Part shown: one piece after another, positions 42,588-51,374 of the stretch | Numbering within the stretch: position 1 is the first letter of the stretch | How the letters are laid out: each line of letters starts with the position of its first letter | NCBI RefSeq assembly: GCF_022747945.1 | Contig: NZ_JALDST010000001.1 | Coordinates: 4,960,001-5,024,000 of the forward strand | DNA: 64,000 bases | Source: Micromonospora sp. R77 | GTDB lineage: Bacteria > Actinomycetota > Actinomycetes > Mycobacteriales > Micromonosporaceae | Direction of reading: 5' to 3' | Translations under genes and position numbers: made by a program | Notes under the pieces: model-generated | Seen by the model: the letters and a program-made list of their open reading frames with translations, nothing else | Told to the model about the DNA's origin: nothing | Database searches by the model: none

Positions 42588-42791
42588 CCCGCCGGGGCGG
42601 CCCGGCAGCGCTCGCGCCGACACCCCACCTCGGGCGGGTGTGACACCGCTGGATCCCGCCTCGGTAGGATTGCCCCCGGTTCGGCTGGGCTCACCGCCCG
42701 CCGCAGCCCTCCATCCGACCGGCCGCCGGTCGCGGCGTGGAGTTGGCGCGGGCAGTCGACGCAGGCGTGGGTCAACAGACGGAGGTATGAG

Positions 42792-43544
42792 ATGTCCGGC
42801 CACTCAAAGTGGGCGACCACCAAGCACAAGAAGGCCGTGATCGACGCCAAGCGCGGCAAGATGTTCGCCAAGCTGATCAAGAACGTCGAGGTCGCGGCGC
42901 GGACCGGCGGTGGTGACCCGGCGGGCAACCCGACGCTCTACGACGCCATCCAGAAGGCCAAGAAGAACTCCGTCCCGAACGACAACATCGACCGGGCGGT
43001 CAAGCGCGGCTCCGGCCTGGAGGCCGGCGGCGCCGACTGGCAGACCATCATGTACGAGGGCTACGGCCCGAACGGTGTGGCCATGCTCATCGAGTGCCTC
43101 ACCGACAACCGTAACCGGGCGGCGACCGAGGTCCGCACCGCGCTGACCCGCAACGGCGGCTCGCTCGCCGACGCCGGCTCGGTGTCGTACATGTTCTCCC
43201 GCAAGGGCGTGGTGATCGTCCCCAAGGCGGGCACCAGCGAGGACGACGTGATGATGGCGGTCCTCGACGCCGGCGCCGAGGAGGTCAACGACCTCGGTGA
43301 GGCGTACGAGGTGGTCTCCGAGCCGACCGACCTGATCGCGGTCCGCACCGCCCTGCAGGACGCCGGCATCGAGTACGAGTCGGCCGAGTCCTCCCTCATC
43401 CCCAGCATGAACGTGCCGCTGGACGAGGAGGGTGCCCGCAAGGTATTCAAGCTGATCGACGTCCTGGAGGACTGCGACGACGTGCAGAACGTCTACGCGA
43501 ACTTCGACGTCTCGGACGAGGTGATGGCGGCCGTCGACGCCTGA
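42792..43544 (+). CDS. yebC: YebC/PmpR-family protein (TACO1-like)
   Basis: A 250-residue YebC-family protein with the typical start [21 protein letters not shown] and domain II/III sequences ([17 protein letters not shown]). Members are described as transcriptional regulators or as translation factors relieving ribosome stalling. GGAGG precedes the ATG. In many actinobacteria ruvCAB lies just downstream; here the next gene is convergent and unrelated. Confidence 0.95.
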   Translation: MSGHSKWATTKHKKAVIDAKRGKMFAKLIKNVEVAARTGGGDPAGNPTLYDAIQKAKKNSVPNDNIDRAVKRGSGLEAGGADWQTIMYEGYGPNGVAMLIECLTDNRNRAATEVRTALTRNGGSLADAGSVSYMFSRKGVVIVPKAGTSEDDVMMAVLDAGAEEVNDLGEAYEVVSEPTDLIAVRTALQDAGIEYESAESSLIPSMNVPLDEEGARKVFKLIDVLEDCDDVQNVYANFDVSDEVMAAVDA

Positions 43545-43563
43545 TCCGGCCGACGCGCACCGA

Positions 43564-43604
43564 CCGGCCCCCGTACGTCGCGACCCGCGGCGTACGGGGG
43601 CCGG
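43564..43604. terminator. First hairpin of a double terminator
   Basis: CCGGCCCCCGTACG and CGTACGGGGGCCGG form a perfect 14-bp stem with a 13-base loop, 20 bases after the yebC stop. Confidence 0.7.
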
Positions 43605-43620
43605 TTCCGTTCCCGGGTCC

Positions 43621-43673
43621 CGATCCGTCCGGGGCCGCCCTGCCCCGTGCCGGGACGGCCCCCGGACGGATCG
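43621..43673. terminator. Second hairpin of a double terminator
   Basis: CGATCCGTCCGGGGCCG pairs with CGGCCCCCGGACGGATCG (one bulge). It ends eight bases before the stop codon of the convergent gene, serving the opposite strand. Confidence 0.65.
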
Positions 43674-43680
43674 GCTCCGG

Positions 43681-44679
43681 TCACCCGGCGGCGTAGCGCC
43701 GGGCGACCGCGTGGAAGGCCGCCTTGCGGCGTCGCGCGCTGTCGGGCAGCACCGCGACCAGGCCGTAGCCGGCGGCGTCCAGGTCGTACGCGGGTTCCGT
43801 GTGGTGCGGGTAGCTGAACGCCGCGTACGTGAAGACGAAGGTGCCCTCGACGCCGGCGGCGTCCGCCGCGTCGAGCAGCGCGCCCACCTCGCCGGCCTGC
43901 CCGTCCTCGTCCCGGGTCACCGGCTCGCGCAGCCGGGGCGGGTCGACGCCCCGGTCGACCACCGTCCACGCCGTGGTGCCCCGCCGCGCGGCTCCGGCGT
44001 AGGTGGCGCAGCCCAGCTCGGTCAGCACCACGGGTAGCCCGTGCCGACGCCGTTCGGTGATCGCCCGGGCCCACTCGTCCAGCGGCTCGCCGCTGCGGTA
44101 GTGGTCGAGGCCCACCTGGTCGAACGGTCGCCAGTCGACGGTCTCGAAGTCGGCCGCCGCGTAGGTCACCGGGCCGGCGAAGTGCTGCCGGGCGGTCCGG
44201 GCGGCCCGGCGCAGGCGTCGGTTGAGCGCCCAGGGGAAGGGCCCGTGCCGCAGCGTGCTCGCCAGCAGCCGGGCCGGGCTGCCCATGGTGGCCATCCGGT
44301 CGGCGGCGGTCGCCCCGCTCACCGTGCCGCGCTGGAAGAGCGTGGCCTCCCAGCCGGCCACCAGCACCACGTCGGCGCCCTCGGCCCGCAGCCGTTCGGC
44401 GTCGGCCGCGCAGGCCGCCAGGTGGGCCAGCGCGGCGGCCGGCCCGGGGTCGCCCAGCGCGGGGGAGAGCCAGACCGCGAGGCCGGCCTCGGCCGCGGCC
44501 CGGGCGGCCAGGCGGAGCCGGTCGAGGTCCTGCCCGACCAGGCGTACGGCGGTGGCGTGCAGCCCGGTGGCGATCTCCCGGAGGTCGGCCCGGACCTCGT
44601 CGGGGTCGAAGTCCGGTCGGGAGGGTCGGCCCCGCAGCACCTCGACGCCGGTGTCGTAGACGACGCCCCGGATCCGCAT
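43681..44679 (-). CDS. Glycosidase-like TIM-barrel protein, function unknown
   Basis: The 332-residue protein starts MRIRGVVYDTGVEV and shows barrel-like strands with acidic ends: LHATAVRLVGQDLDRL, VWLSPALGDP, FDQVGLDHYRSGEPLD, LPVVLTELGCATYAG and GTFVFTYAAFSYPHH. The Glu in LTELGC and an earlier Asp/His site fit a retaining glycosidase fold. Relatives in streptomycetes are often labelled abortive infection proteins without visible support. No signal peptide. It shares its upstream region with a divergent TetR gene flanked by perfect palindromes, so it may be under that regulator. Confidence 0.7.
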   Translation of the reverse strand: MRIRGVVYDTGVEVLRGRPSRPDFDPDEVRADLREIATGLHATAVRLVGQDLDRLRLAARAAAEAGLAVWLSPALGDPGPAAALAHLAACAADAERLRAEGADVVLVAGWEATLFQRGTVSGATAADRMATMGSPARLLASTLRHGPFPWALNRRLRRAARTARQHFAGPVTYAAADFETVDWRPFDQVGLDHYRSGEPLDEWARAITERRRHGLPVVLTELGCATYAGAARRGTTAWTVVDRGVDPPRLREPVTRDEDGQAGEVGALLDAADAAGVEGTFVFTYAAFSYPHHTEPAYDLDAAGYGLVAVLPDSARRRKAAFHAVARRYAAG

Positions 44680-44727
44680 GCCCGCTCCCTGCCCCCATGA
44701 TGGTGAAAAACGCCCCGCCGACGCTAT

Positions 44728-44762
44728 CGATACGCCGTATCGGTAGGGATACACTGTATCCC
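44728..44762. promoter_or_regulatory. Two perfect palindromic operators (GATAC-N3-GTATC)
   Basis: CGATACGCCGTATCG (44728-44742) and GGGATACACTGTATCCC (44746-44762) are perfect inverted repeats with the same half-site. The second ends one base before the TetR ATG and covers the likely -10 box TACACT. They lie in the 84-base divergent gap shared with the glycosidase-like gene. Confidence 0.8.
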
Positions 44763-44763
44763 C

Positions 44764-45444
44764 ATGAGCGTCATCTGGGAACGCCCCGAGCCGATCCGAC
44801 GGCACCAGCCCCCGCTGGACCGCCCGGCGATCGTCGCCGCGGCCTGCGCGCTCGCCGACGCGGGCGGCCTGGAGGCGGTCACCCTGCGCGGCGTGGCGAC
44901 CCGGTTGGACGTGCTCCCGATGCGGCTCTACCGGCACCTCGACTCGCGGGACGACCTGCTCGACCTGATGGCCGACGCGGTCTGCGGCGAGATCGCGCTG
45001 CCCGACCCGGCGGTGGGGGACTGGCGGGCGCGGCTGCGCGCCCTCGCCGCCGCGACGGTCGTGGTGGCCCGCCGCCACCCCTGGTACGTCTCCCTGCTCG
45101 GCAGCCGCGCCCAGGACGGGCCGCACGGCCTGGCGTACTCCGAATGGCTCTTCTCGGCGCTGGACCGGCCCGGCCTGCCGGCGGAGACGCTGATGCACGC
45201 CACCAACACCTTCCTCGGCTATCTGGTCGGCCAGGTGCACCTGGAACTGCTCCAGGTGCCGGTCGGCGCGGTGGCGCACGTGCCGTCGCCGGAGCGGCTG
45301 CGGTACCTGGCCCGGGCGGTCGGCGACGGCCGGCACCCGACCCTGGCGCGGCTCTTCGCCGAAGGCTGCCAGCTCGACGCGATCGAGGCGTTCGACGCCG
45401 GGCTGGAGATCGTCCTCGACGGCATCGCGGCGAAGCTGGGCTGA
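44764..45444 (+). CDS. TetR family transcriptional regulator
   Basis: A 226-residue one-component regulator. The HTH reads AVTLRGVATRLDVLPMRLYR, followed by HLDSRDDLLDLMADAV. The C-terminal ligand domain is of the TetR_C type. No ribosome-binding site precedes ATG 44764, and a palindromic operator directly abuts it, so the mRNA is probably leaderless and autorepressed. The divergent glycosidase-like gene is the best candidate target. Confidence 0.92.
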   Translation: MSVIWERPEPIRRHQPPLDRPAIVAAACALADAGGLEAVTLRGVATRLDVLPMRLYRHLDSRDDLLDLMADAVCGEIALPDPAVGDWRARLRALAAATVVVARRHPWYVSLLGSRAQDGPHGLAYSEWLFSALDRPGLPAETLMHATNTFLGYLVGQVHLELLQVPVGAVAHVPSPERLRYLARAVGDGRHPTLARLFAEGCQLDAIEAFDAGLEIVLDGIAAKLG

Positions 45445-45483
45445 GTGGCCCGGCGCCCCCGGGCGCGCCGGGCCGGTCGCGGC

Positions 45484-46434
45484 TCAGCGGCTGGCGCGGT
45501 AGGTCTTGATCCCGGCCTCGACGATGCCCCAGATCAGCACCAGGACCACCCCGGCGGTGACGATGTCGACCAGGGTGTCGACGTTGCCGGCGTCGCGGAA
45601 CCACTCGACCTGCCGGATCAGTGCCGGGTTGAGCAGCCGGTCGGTCCGCAGCAGCCACAGCACCGGCAGCCAGAAGGCCACGTCGAGGGCGACCCGCGCG
45701 CCGAACAGCGGCCAGGTCCAGCGCCCGACCCGGTACTTGACGATCTCGAAGGCGGCGCCGAGCAGCAACACCCCGATCAGCGCGGGCAGCCAGCCGCTCC
45801 ACAGTGCCGGGTCGAGCAGGGGGATGTCCCGCCCGTCCGGCCCGGCGACCCAGGAGCGGAAGTGCTGCCCCACCAGGAACCCGCCGAGCAGCACGAGCAT
45901 CACCACCGCGGCGCAGGTCTCGGGGAGCCGCGCGTCCCGCTCGACCGGCACCTCGGCGAGTCGGTCCGGGGTCCAGGCGGGCAGCTCCAGCGGGGTGCGG
46001 GTGCGCTCCAGCACGGCGAAGACCAGGGTCGTCCAGAAGCCGATCTGCGCCGCCGTCTGGATGGCGGCGCTGATCCCGGTGCCGACCGCGCCACCGGGCG
46101 CGTCGGAGGTCGCCGCGTGGACCGTCCCGGCCACCACGCCCACCGCGGCCGGGATCCAGGTGAGCAGCCGGCGCAGCAGGTTCCACCAGATCAGGTAGTA
46201 GGTGGGGCCGATCAGGTGCAGCACCCGGTCGGTGTAGCGGGCGGCGAGCAGGTCGGGCGGCCCCAGCTCGGTGAGCACCGCGCGCTCGGCCGTCGCCGGG
46301 TCCTGCCCGGTGCCGACCCGGTCGTCGACCATGTCCCGGATGGAGGCGCGCAGCTCACCGGCGATGTCGTCGCGCCGCTGCGGCGGCACGGTGCGCAGGG
46401 TCGCGGCGAGATAGCGGTCGGTCAGCGAGGTCAT
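45484..46434 (-). CDS. Permease-prefix/HAAS-type membrane protein
   Basis: A 316-residue protein. The N-terminal helical module (TDRYLAATLRTVPPQRRDDI, RASIRDMVDDRV, AERAVLTELGPPDLLAARY) is typical of PadR-associated permease-prefix (HAAS) domains. About six membrane helices follow. ATG 46434 overlaps the PadR stop (ATGA). Such pairs are thought to be sensory or membrane-stress modules; the function here is not established. Confidence 0.8.
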   Translation of the reverse strand: MTSLTDRYLAATLRTVPPQRRDDIAGELRASIRDMVDDRVGTGQDPATAERAVLTELGPPDLLAARYTDRVLHLIGPTYYLIWWNLLRRLLTWIPAAVGVVAGTVHAATSDAPGGAVGTGISAAIQTAAQIGFWTTLVFAVLERTRTPLELPAWTPDRLAEVPVERDARLPETCAAVVMLVLLGGFLVGQHFRSWVAGPDGRDIPLLDPALWSGWLPALIGVLLLGAAFEIVKYRVGRWTWPLFGARVALDVAFWLPVLWLLRTDRLLNPALIRQVEWFRDAGNVDTLVDIVTAGVVLVLIWGIVEAGIKTYRASR

Positions 46435-46772
46435 CGGTCCGCTCCTTCGATCAGTCCGGTCACGGAGGTCTGCACGGCGGCGAGGTCGTCGAGGAGGTGG
46501 CGCAGCACCTGCTCGCCGTCGGCGCTGGTGCGGTAGAACTTGCGCGGCCGGCTCTCCTCGGTGTTCCACTCGCTGGTCAGCAGGCCCTGCTCCGCCAGCC
46601 GCCGCAGCAGCGGATAGAGGGTGTTCGCGTCCACCGGGAACCCGTGCGCCGTGAGGCGTTGCAGCAGCGCATAGCCGTAGTCGGGGCGGCGGAGGGCGAC
46701 CAGGCACGCCACCACCACGGTGCCGCGGCGCAATTCCTGCAGGTGGGTACGGAGGAGTTCCTCACTGACCAT
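46431..46772 (-). CDS. PadR family transcriptional regulator
   Basis: A 113-residue winged-helix regulator: CLVALRRPDYGYALLQRL, then DANTLYPLLRRLAEQGLLTS and SRPRKFYRTSADGEQVL. It is translationally coupled to the downstream membrane-protein gene. A dyad just upstream of its start is a likely autoregulatory operator. Confidence 0.92.
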   Translation of the reverse strand: MVSEELLRTHLQELRRGTVVVACLVALRRPDYGYALLQRLTAHGFPVDANTLYPLLRRLAEQGLLTSEWNTEESRPRKFYRTSADGEQVLRHLLDDLAAVQTSVTGLIEGADR

Positions 46773-46783
46773 GCGTCACACCA

Positions 46784-46802
46784 TACTGTGTGCCACACAC
46801 TA
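46784..46802. promoter_or_regulatory. Probable PadR operator
   Basis: TACTGTGTG and CACACACTA are inverted half-sites (eight of nine pairs) around one central base, 11 bases upstream of the PadR ATG. The surrounding sequence is AT-rich for this genome. Confidence 0.6.
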
Positions 46803-46968
46803 ATGTCGAGGGCGCAGGCTCCGCCCCGCCGGACGGGCCCGGGACGGCGGTCGAAGGAGACTCGGACCACCCTCGGCGCGGGCGGTGGAGGCGCCGAGAT
46901 CACCTCGGTAGGGTGGGACCCGGTCGACTCCGACCACCCAAGATCCACACCGCCGGGGGGCGCCACGC

Positions 46969-49900
46969 ATGGCTGATTCGTTCGCGCATCTGCACGTGCA
47001 CACGGAGTACTCGATGCTCGACGGGGCGGCCCGGCTCAAGGACCTCTTCGCCGAGGCCAACCGGCTCGGCATGCCGGCGGTGGCGATCACCGACCACGGC
47101 AACATGCACGGCGCGAACGACTTCTACAAGCAGGCCATGGCCGCCGGCATCACCCCGATCCTGGGCGTCGAGGCGTACGTGGCGCCGGAGTCGCGGTATC
47201 ACAAGGCCCGGGTCAAGTGGGGTCGGCCGGAGCAGAAGAGCGACGACGTCTCCGGCAACGGCGCGATCACCCACAAGACCATGTGGGCGCGGAACGCGCA
47301 GGGCCTGAAGAACCTCTTCACGCTGAACTCGCGCGCCTCCATGGAGGGCCACTACGTCAAGTGGCCCCGGATGGACATGGAGCTGATCGCCGAGCACGCC
47401 GAGGGGATCATGGCCACCACCGGCTGCCCGTCCGGCGCGGTGCAGACCCGGCTGCGGCTCGGCCAGTTCGACGAGGCGCTCAAGGTCGCCGCCAGCTACC
47501 AGGACATCTTCGGCAAGGAGAACTACTTCCTGGAGATCATGGACCACGGGCTCGACATCGAGCGCCGGGTCCGCGACGGCCTCACCGAGATCGCCCGCAA
47601 GCTGGACATCCCGCCGGTGGTCACCAACGACTCGCACTACACCCACGAGGCGCAGGCCACCGCGCACGACGTGCTGCTCTGCGTGCAGACCGGCAGCAAC
47701 ATCGACGACCCGAACCGGTTCCGGTTCGAGGGCGGCGGCTACTTCATCAAGTCCGCCGAGCAGATGCGGGCGGTCGACTCGTCGGAGCTGTGGCAGCAGG
47801 GCTGCCGCAACACCCTGCTGGTCGCCGAGAAGGTCGACCCGACCGGGATGTTCGAGTTCCACAACCTGATGCCCCGCTTCCCGGTGCCCGACGGGGAGAC
47901 CGAGGAGTCGTGGTTCCGCAAGGAGACCTTCGCCGGGCTGGCCCGCCGCTACCCCGGTGGCATCCCGGAGGGGCACCTGGTCCAGGCGGAGTACGAGCTG
48001 GGCGTCATCAACCAGATGGGCTTCCCGTCGTACTTCCTCGTGGTGGCGGACTTCATCCAGTGGGCGAAGAGCCAGGGCATCGCGGTGGGTCCGGGCCGTG
48101 GTTCGGCCGCCGGTTCCCTGGTCGCGTACGCCCTGGGCATCACGGACCTGGACCCGATCCCGCACGGGCTGATCTTCGAGCGGTTCCTCAACCCGGAGCG
48201 CGTCTCGATGCCCGATGTCGACATCGACTTCGACGAGCGTCGGCGCGGTGAGGTGATCAAGTACGTCACCGACAAGTGGGGCGAGGACAAGGTCGCGCAG
48301 ATCGCGACGTTCGGCACGATCAAGGCGAAGGCCGCGATCAAGGACTCGGCCCGGGTGCTGGGCTACCCGTACGCGGTGGGGGACCGGATCACCAAGGCGA
48401 TGCCGCCGGCGGTGATGGGCAAGGACATCCCGCTGACCGGCATCTTCGACCCGAAGCACCCGCGCTACGCCGAGGCCGGCGAGATCCGGGGCCTGTACGA
48501 GTCGGACCCGGACGTGCGGAAGGTGATCGACACCGCGAAGGGGATCGAGGGGCTGATCCGACAGACCGGTGTGCACGCCGCCGGGGTCATCATGTCCGCC
48601 GAGCCGATCATCGAGCACATCCCGTTGATGCGGCGGGACGCCGACGGGGCGATCATCACCCAGTTCGACTACCCGACGTGCGAGTCGCTCGGGTTGTTGA
48701 AGATGGACTTCCTCGGCCTGCGCAACCTGACCATCATCGACGACGCGGTCAAGAACATCGAGCTCAACCACGGCAAGCAGCTCGACCTGCTGGCCCTGCC
48801 GCTGGACGACAAGGCGGCCTACGAGCTGCTGGCCCGGGGCGACACGCTGGGGGTGTTCCAGCTCGACGGCGGGCCGATGCGGTCACTGCTGCGGCTGATG
48901 AAGCCGGACAACTTCGAGGACATCTCCGCCGTGCTGGCGCTCTACCGGCCCGGCCCGATGGGTGTCGACTCGCACACCAACTACGCGCTGCGCAAGAACG
49001 GCCAGCAGGAGATCACCCCGATCCACCCGAAGCTGGAGGAGCCGCTGCGGGAGATCCTGGAGCCGACCTACGGCCTGATCGTCTACCAGGAGCAGGTGCA
49101 GCGCGCCGCGCAGATCCTCGCCGGTTACACCCTCGGTCAGGCGGACCTGCTGCGCCGGGCGATGGGTAAGAAGAAGAAGGAGATCCTCGACAAGGAGTTC
49201 ATCCCGTTCCGGGACGGCTGCCGGGAGCGCGGCTACCCCGACGACGCGATCCAGGCGGTGTGGGACGTCCTGGTGCCGTTCGCCGGGTACGCCTTCAACA
49301 AGGCGCACTCCGCCGCGTACGGGCTGGTGTCGTACTGGACCGCGTACCTCAAGGCGCACTACCCGGCCGAGTACATGGCCGGGCTGCTCACCTCGGTCGG
49401 TGACGACAAGGACAAGATGGCGCTCTATCTGTCCGAGTGTCGCCGGATGCGGATCCAGGTGCTCCCGCCGGACGTGAACACCTCGGCCGGGCCGTTCACC
49501 CCGGTCGGCAAGGACATCCGCTTCGGCCTGGCGGCGGTGCGCAACGTCGGCGCGAACGTGGTCGCCTCGATCATGCGCTGCCGCGAGGAGAAGGGCGAAT
49601 ACGCCGACTTCTACGACTTCCTGTCCAAGGTCGACGCGGTGGTCTGCAACAAGAAGACCATCGAATCGCTGATCAAGGCCGGCGCGTTCGACTCGCTGGG
49701 ACACCCCCGCAAGGGGCTGCTCGCCGTGCATGCCGACGCCATCGACGCGTACGCCGACGTCAAGCGCAAGGAGGCCGTCGGCCAGTACGACCTCTTCGGC
49801 GCCGGCTTCGGTGACGCGGACACCGGCAGCACCACCGTCATGCCGGTCATCGGTGAGAGCGAGTGGGACAAGCGCGACAAGCTCGCCTTCGAACGCGAGA

Positions 49901-50499
49901 TGCTCGGCCTCTACGTCTCCGACCACCCGCTCTTCGGGCTGGAGCACGTCCTGGGTGCGGCGGCGGACTGCACCATCGCCTCCCTGTCGGAGGAGGGCAC
50001 CGTGCCCGACGGGGCGGTGGTCACCCTGGCCGGCATCCTCTCCGGTGTGCAGCGCCGGGTCACCAAGCAGGGCCGGGCCTGGGCGTCGGCGACCCTGGAG
50101 GACCTGGCCGGCGGGGTGGAGACGCTGTTCTTCCCGAACACCTACGAGGTGATCGGGCAGTACATCGCCGAGGACGCGATCGTGGTGGTCAAGGGGCGTG
50201 TCGACCGCCGCGACGACACTCCGCGGATCATGGCGATGGACATGTCCATGCCGGACGTCACCAGCAACCCGGGGACCAAGCCGGTCACCCTCACCATCCC
50301 GGTGCACCGCTGCACGCCACCCCTGGTGGAGCGCCTCAAGGAGACCCTGGTCCTGCACCCCGGCGACACCGAGGTGCACGTCAAGCTCCTCAACGGCGGC
50401 AAGACCACCACCCTGCGCCTCGGCCCGTTCCGGGTCGCCGCCACCACCGCCCTCATGGGCGACCTGAAGAGCGTCCTCGGCCCCGCCAACGTCAGCTGA
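46969..50499 (+). CDS. dnaE: DNA polymerase III alpha subunit
   Basis: A 1176-residue C-family replicative polymerase. The N-terminal PHP domain has intact metal-ligand motifs ([22 protein letters not shown]), as in mycobacterial DnaE1, where PHP supplies proofreading. The palm aspartates are in [30 protein letters not shown], tandem HhH ([12 protein letters not shown]) and a C-terminal OB domain ([17 protein letters not shown]) are present. No frame disruption occurs in 3.5 kb. It is flanked by a PadR module and a TetR gene, not by replication genes. Confidence 0.97.
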   Translation: MADSFAHLHVHTEYSMLDGAARLKDLFAEANRLGMPAVAITDHGNMHGANDFYKQAMAAGITPILGVEAYVAPESRYHKARVKWGRPEQKSDDVSGNGAITHKTMWARNAQGLKNLFTLNSRASMEGHYVKWPRMDMELIAEHAEGIMATTGCPSGAVQTRLRLGQFDEALKVAASYQDIFGKENYFLEIMDHGLDIERRVRDGLTEIARKLDIPPVVTNDSHYTHEAQATAHDVLLCVQTGSNIDDPNRFRFEGGGYFIKSAEQMRAVDSSELWQQGCRNTLLVAEKVDPTGMFEFHNLMPRFPVPDGETEESWFRKETFAGLARRYPGGIPEGHLVQAEYELGVINQMGFPSYFLVVADFIQWAKSQGIAVGPGRGSAAGSLVAYALGITDLDPIPHGLIFERFLNPERVSMPDVDIDFDERRRGEVIKYVTDKWGEDKVAQIATFGTIKAKAAIKDSARVLGYPYAVGDRITKAMPPAVMGKDIPLTGIFDPKHPRYAEAGEIRGLYESDPDVRKVIDTAKGIEGLIRQTGVHAAGVIMSAEPIIEHIPLMRRDADGAIITQFDYPTCESLGLLKMDFLGLRNLTIIDDAVKNIELNHGKQLDLLALPLDDKAAYELLARGDTLGVFQLDGGPMRSLLRLMKPDNFEDISAVLALYRPGPMGVDSHTNYALRKNGQQEITPIHPKLEEPLREILEPTYGLIVYQEQVQRAAQILAGYTLGQADLLRRAMGKKKKEILDKEFIPFRDGCRERGYPDDAIQAVWDVLVPFAGYAFNKAHSAAYGLVSYWTAYLKAHYPAEYMAGLLTSVGDDKDKMALYLSECRRMRIQVLPPDVNTSAGPFTPVGKDIRFGLAAVRNVGANVVASIMRCREEKGEYADFYDFLSKVDAVVCNKKTIESLIKAGAFDSLGHPRKGLLAVHADAIDAYADVKRKEAVGQYDLFGAGFGDADTGSTTVMPVIGESEWDKRDKLAFEREMLGLYVSDHPLFGLEHVLGAAADCTIASLSEEGTVPDGAVVTLAGILSGVQRRVTKQGRAWASATLEDLAGGVETLFFPNTYEVIGQYIAEDAIVVVKGRVDRRDDTPRIMAMDMSMPDVTSNPGTKPVTLTIPVHRCTPPLVERLKETLVLHPGDTEVHVKLLNGGKTTTLRLGPFRVAATTALMGDLKSVLGPANVS

Positions 50500-50542
50500 C
50501 CCATCGGCACGACCACGGTCGGCGTACGGGATTGTCAACCGA

Positions 50543-50554
50543 CGAACGTGTTCG
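50543..50554. promoter_or_regulatory. TetR operator-like palindrome upstream of its own gene
   Basis: CGAACGTGTTCG has half-sites CGAAC/GTTCG around a 2-base centre. It matches the two CGAACATGTTC-type sites before the monooxygenase gene. Confidence 0.65.
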
Positions 50555-50568
50555 TTACGATCGCGTTC

Positions 50569-51252
50569 ATGAGTCCTCGTCGGGTGCCCGTGAGTCGGCG
50601 CGACCGTCCGGCCAAGCCGCCGCTGAGCCGCGACGGCCTGGTCGCCGTCGCGCTGCGGATCATGCGCGAGGAGGGCCTGGAGCGGGTCACCATGCGCCGA
50701 CTGGCGAGCGAACTCGACACCGGGCCCGCCTCGCTCTACGTCTATGTGGAGAACATGGCGGAGTTGCACGGCGCCCTGCTGGACGAGCTGGTCGCCGACC
50801 TCGCCGTGCCGGACGGCGGTGCCCCCGGGCGCTGGCGCGACGACCTGATCGATCTGCTGGCGGCGTACACCGTGCTGCTGATGCGGCAGCCGAGCCTGGC
50901 GCGGTCGGTGCTGACGCTGCGCCCGTCGGGGCCGCACTACCTGCGGCTGCTCGACGCGCTGCTCGGTCTGCTGCACGCCGGCGGGGTGCCGGCGCGGCAG
51001 GCCGGGTGGGGCGTCGACCTGCTCCTGCAGCACGCCACCGCCACGGCGGCCGAGCAGGGCGCCCGGGACTCCTCGACGGCCACCGCGAGCGAGGAGCGGC
51101 ACCTGGCGGTGGCGGTACGGGAGGCCGCCGCCGCCGACTACCCGCACCTGCACCGCGCCCGCGACGAGCTCTTCTCCGGCACCGGGGAGCAGCGGCTGCA
51201 CTGGTCGTTCGCGGTGCTGGTCGGCGGCATCGCCGCCACCCGCACCCCGTAG
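50569..51252 (+). CDS. TetR family regulator, likely repressor of the adjacent TetX-like gene
   Basis: A 227-residue regulator with HTH ERVTMRRLASELDTGPASLY followed by VYVENMAELHGALLDELV. The C-terminal domain resembles the TetR_C family (VLTLRPSGPHYLRLLDALLG). ATG 50569 is used; an in-frame ATG at 50548 overlaps the operator. The same palindrome occurs at its own promoter and at the monooxygenase promoter 800 bases downstream, which supports joint repression. Its last codons are duplicated beyond the stop. Confidence 0.9.
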   Translation: MSPRRVPVSRRDRPAKPPLSRDGLVAVALRIMREEGLERVTMRRLASELDTGPASLYVYVENMAELHGALLDELVADLAVPDGGAPGRWRDDLIDLLAAYTVLLMRQPSLARSVLTLRPSGPHYLRLLDALLGLLHAGGVPARQAGWGVDLLLQHATATAAEQGARDSSTATASEERHLAVAVREAAAADYPHLHRARDELFSGTGEQRLHWSFAVLVGGIAATRTP

Positions 51253-51279
51253 TCGGCGGCATCGCCGCCACCCGCACCC
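51220..51279. repeat. 28-bp tandem duplication (32-bp period) across the TetR stop
   Basis: GTCGGCGGCATCGCCGCCAC plus eight more bases at 51220-51247 is repeated exactly at 51252-51279. The first copy encodes the end of the TetR protein; the second is untranslated. A degenerate third start (GGTCGGCGACATC) follows. Confidence 0.85.
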
Positions 51280-51334
51280 ATGGTCGGCGACATCCACGGC
51301 TCACCGGCGAGCCGGCACCCTTACGCACCTATCG

Positions 51335-51360
51335 CGAACATGTTCGTCCCGAACATGTTC
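51335..51360. promoter_or_regulatory. Tandem TetR operators upstream of the TetX-like gene
   Basis: CGAACATGTTCG (51335-51346) and GAACATGTTC (51351-51360) are perfect palindromes spaced 15 bp centre to centre, ending 14 bases before the ATG. The half-site is shared with the TetR promoter. Confidence 0.75.
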
Positions 51361-51374
51361 AACCAGGAGGAACC

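Noticed and set aside
43681..44679. Phage-defence abortive infection gene
   Set aside because: The label is used for some relatives, but the sequence looks like a glycosidase-type barrel and no toxin, nuclease or kinase motif is present.
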